Positions 63,897 through 64,000 of a DNA stretch of 64,000 nucleotides are shown here, piece by piece. The DNA is from Mimachlamys varia (taxonomy: Eukaryota; Mollusca; Bivalvia; Pectinida; Pectinidae), in NCBI GenBank assembly GCA_947623455.1, contig OX392529.1, positions 6,820,001 through 6,884,000 of the forward strand, given 5' to 3'. Under the pieces are notes generated by a model. That model was given only the letters and a program-made list of their open reading frames with translations. It ran no database searches and was not told the DNA's origin. Numbering within the stretch: the first letter of the stretch is position 1; each line of letters starts with the position of its first letter. The translations under genes were made by a program, and so were the position numbers.

Positions 63897-64000
63897 TATA
63901 CAAACTAAATACTGTACAACAAGACAAGGTGTTAAGTATCCCATGTTGTAACGTTCCAGACTACACGTGTACTCGGAAGAATCAGTACCATTATTCGGAC

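Overview
This window is nuclear DNA from an animal, most likely a lophotrochozoan and probably a bivalve mollusc. The host call is inference. It rests on a large spliced gene with GT-AG introns, a tRNA-derived SINE, dispersed elements with a hairpin followed by CCGTCC repeats, and very heavy minisatellite content. There is no prokaryotic gene organisation.

One gene can be supported. It runs left to right across most of the window as eleven internal exons between 5665 and 62671. Joined, the exons give 316 complete codons with compatible phases at every junction. They align in order with vertebrate GARNL3 (GTPase-activating Rap/Ran-GAP domain-like protein 3). Exons 1-5 encode the N-terminal region and exons 6-11 most of the Rap-GAP domain, including the RKRHIGND motif with the catalytic Asn thumb. 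The 5' end, the last part of the Rap-GAP domain and the C-terminal citron-homology region lie outside the window. Intron 9 starts with GC rather than GT.

The rest is intron or flank, and roughly 40 of the 64 kb is tandem repeat in about 20 different minisatellites. From left to right: a 32-bp array (1-2190), about 21 bp (2740-3271), 33 bp with E-box cores (3739-4450), about 80 bp around exon 1, 51 bp (6985-9592), 46 bp (9713-10015), 24 bp (10630-11395), 43 bp (11465-11815), about 40 bp (12361-19575), 31 bp (21370-21712), 36 bp (23037-23222), a 14.5-kb array of 26 bp (24012-38560), 58 bp on exon 4, 29 bp (41016-41880), 41-42 bp (42820-43860), 70 bp on exon 5, 32 bp (46236-46660), a compound array after exon 6 (47420-48010), 19/22 bp (49264-53665), 38 bp (55710-56720), 25/27 bp on exon 7, and 47 bp (62768-63146).

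The most unusual signal is that four of the eleven exons have a tandem repeat that straddles the exon-intron boundary. The 3' ends of exons 4, 5 and 7, each with its 5' splice site, are repeated about 13, 9 and 31 times into the following intron. The acceptor of exon 1 is repeated four or five times upstream. Several of the larger intronic arrays also carry splice-like motifs in every unit. The remaining introns hold one clear MITE, one foldback element, one SINE and several dispersed repeat fragments.
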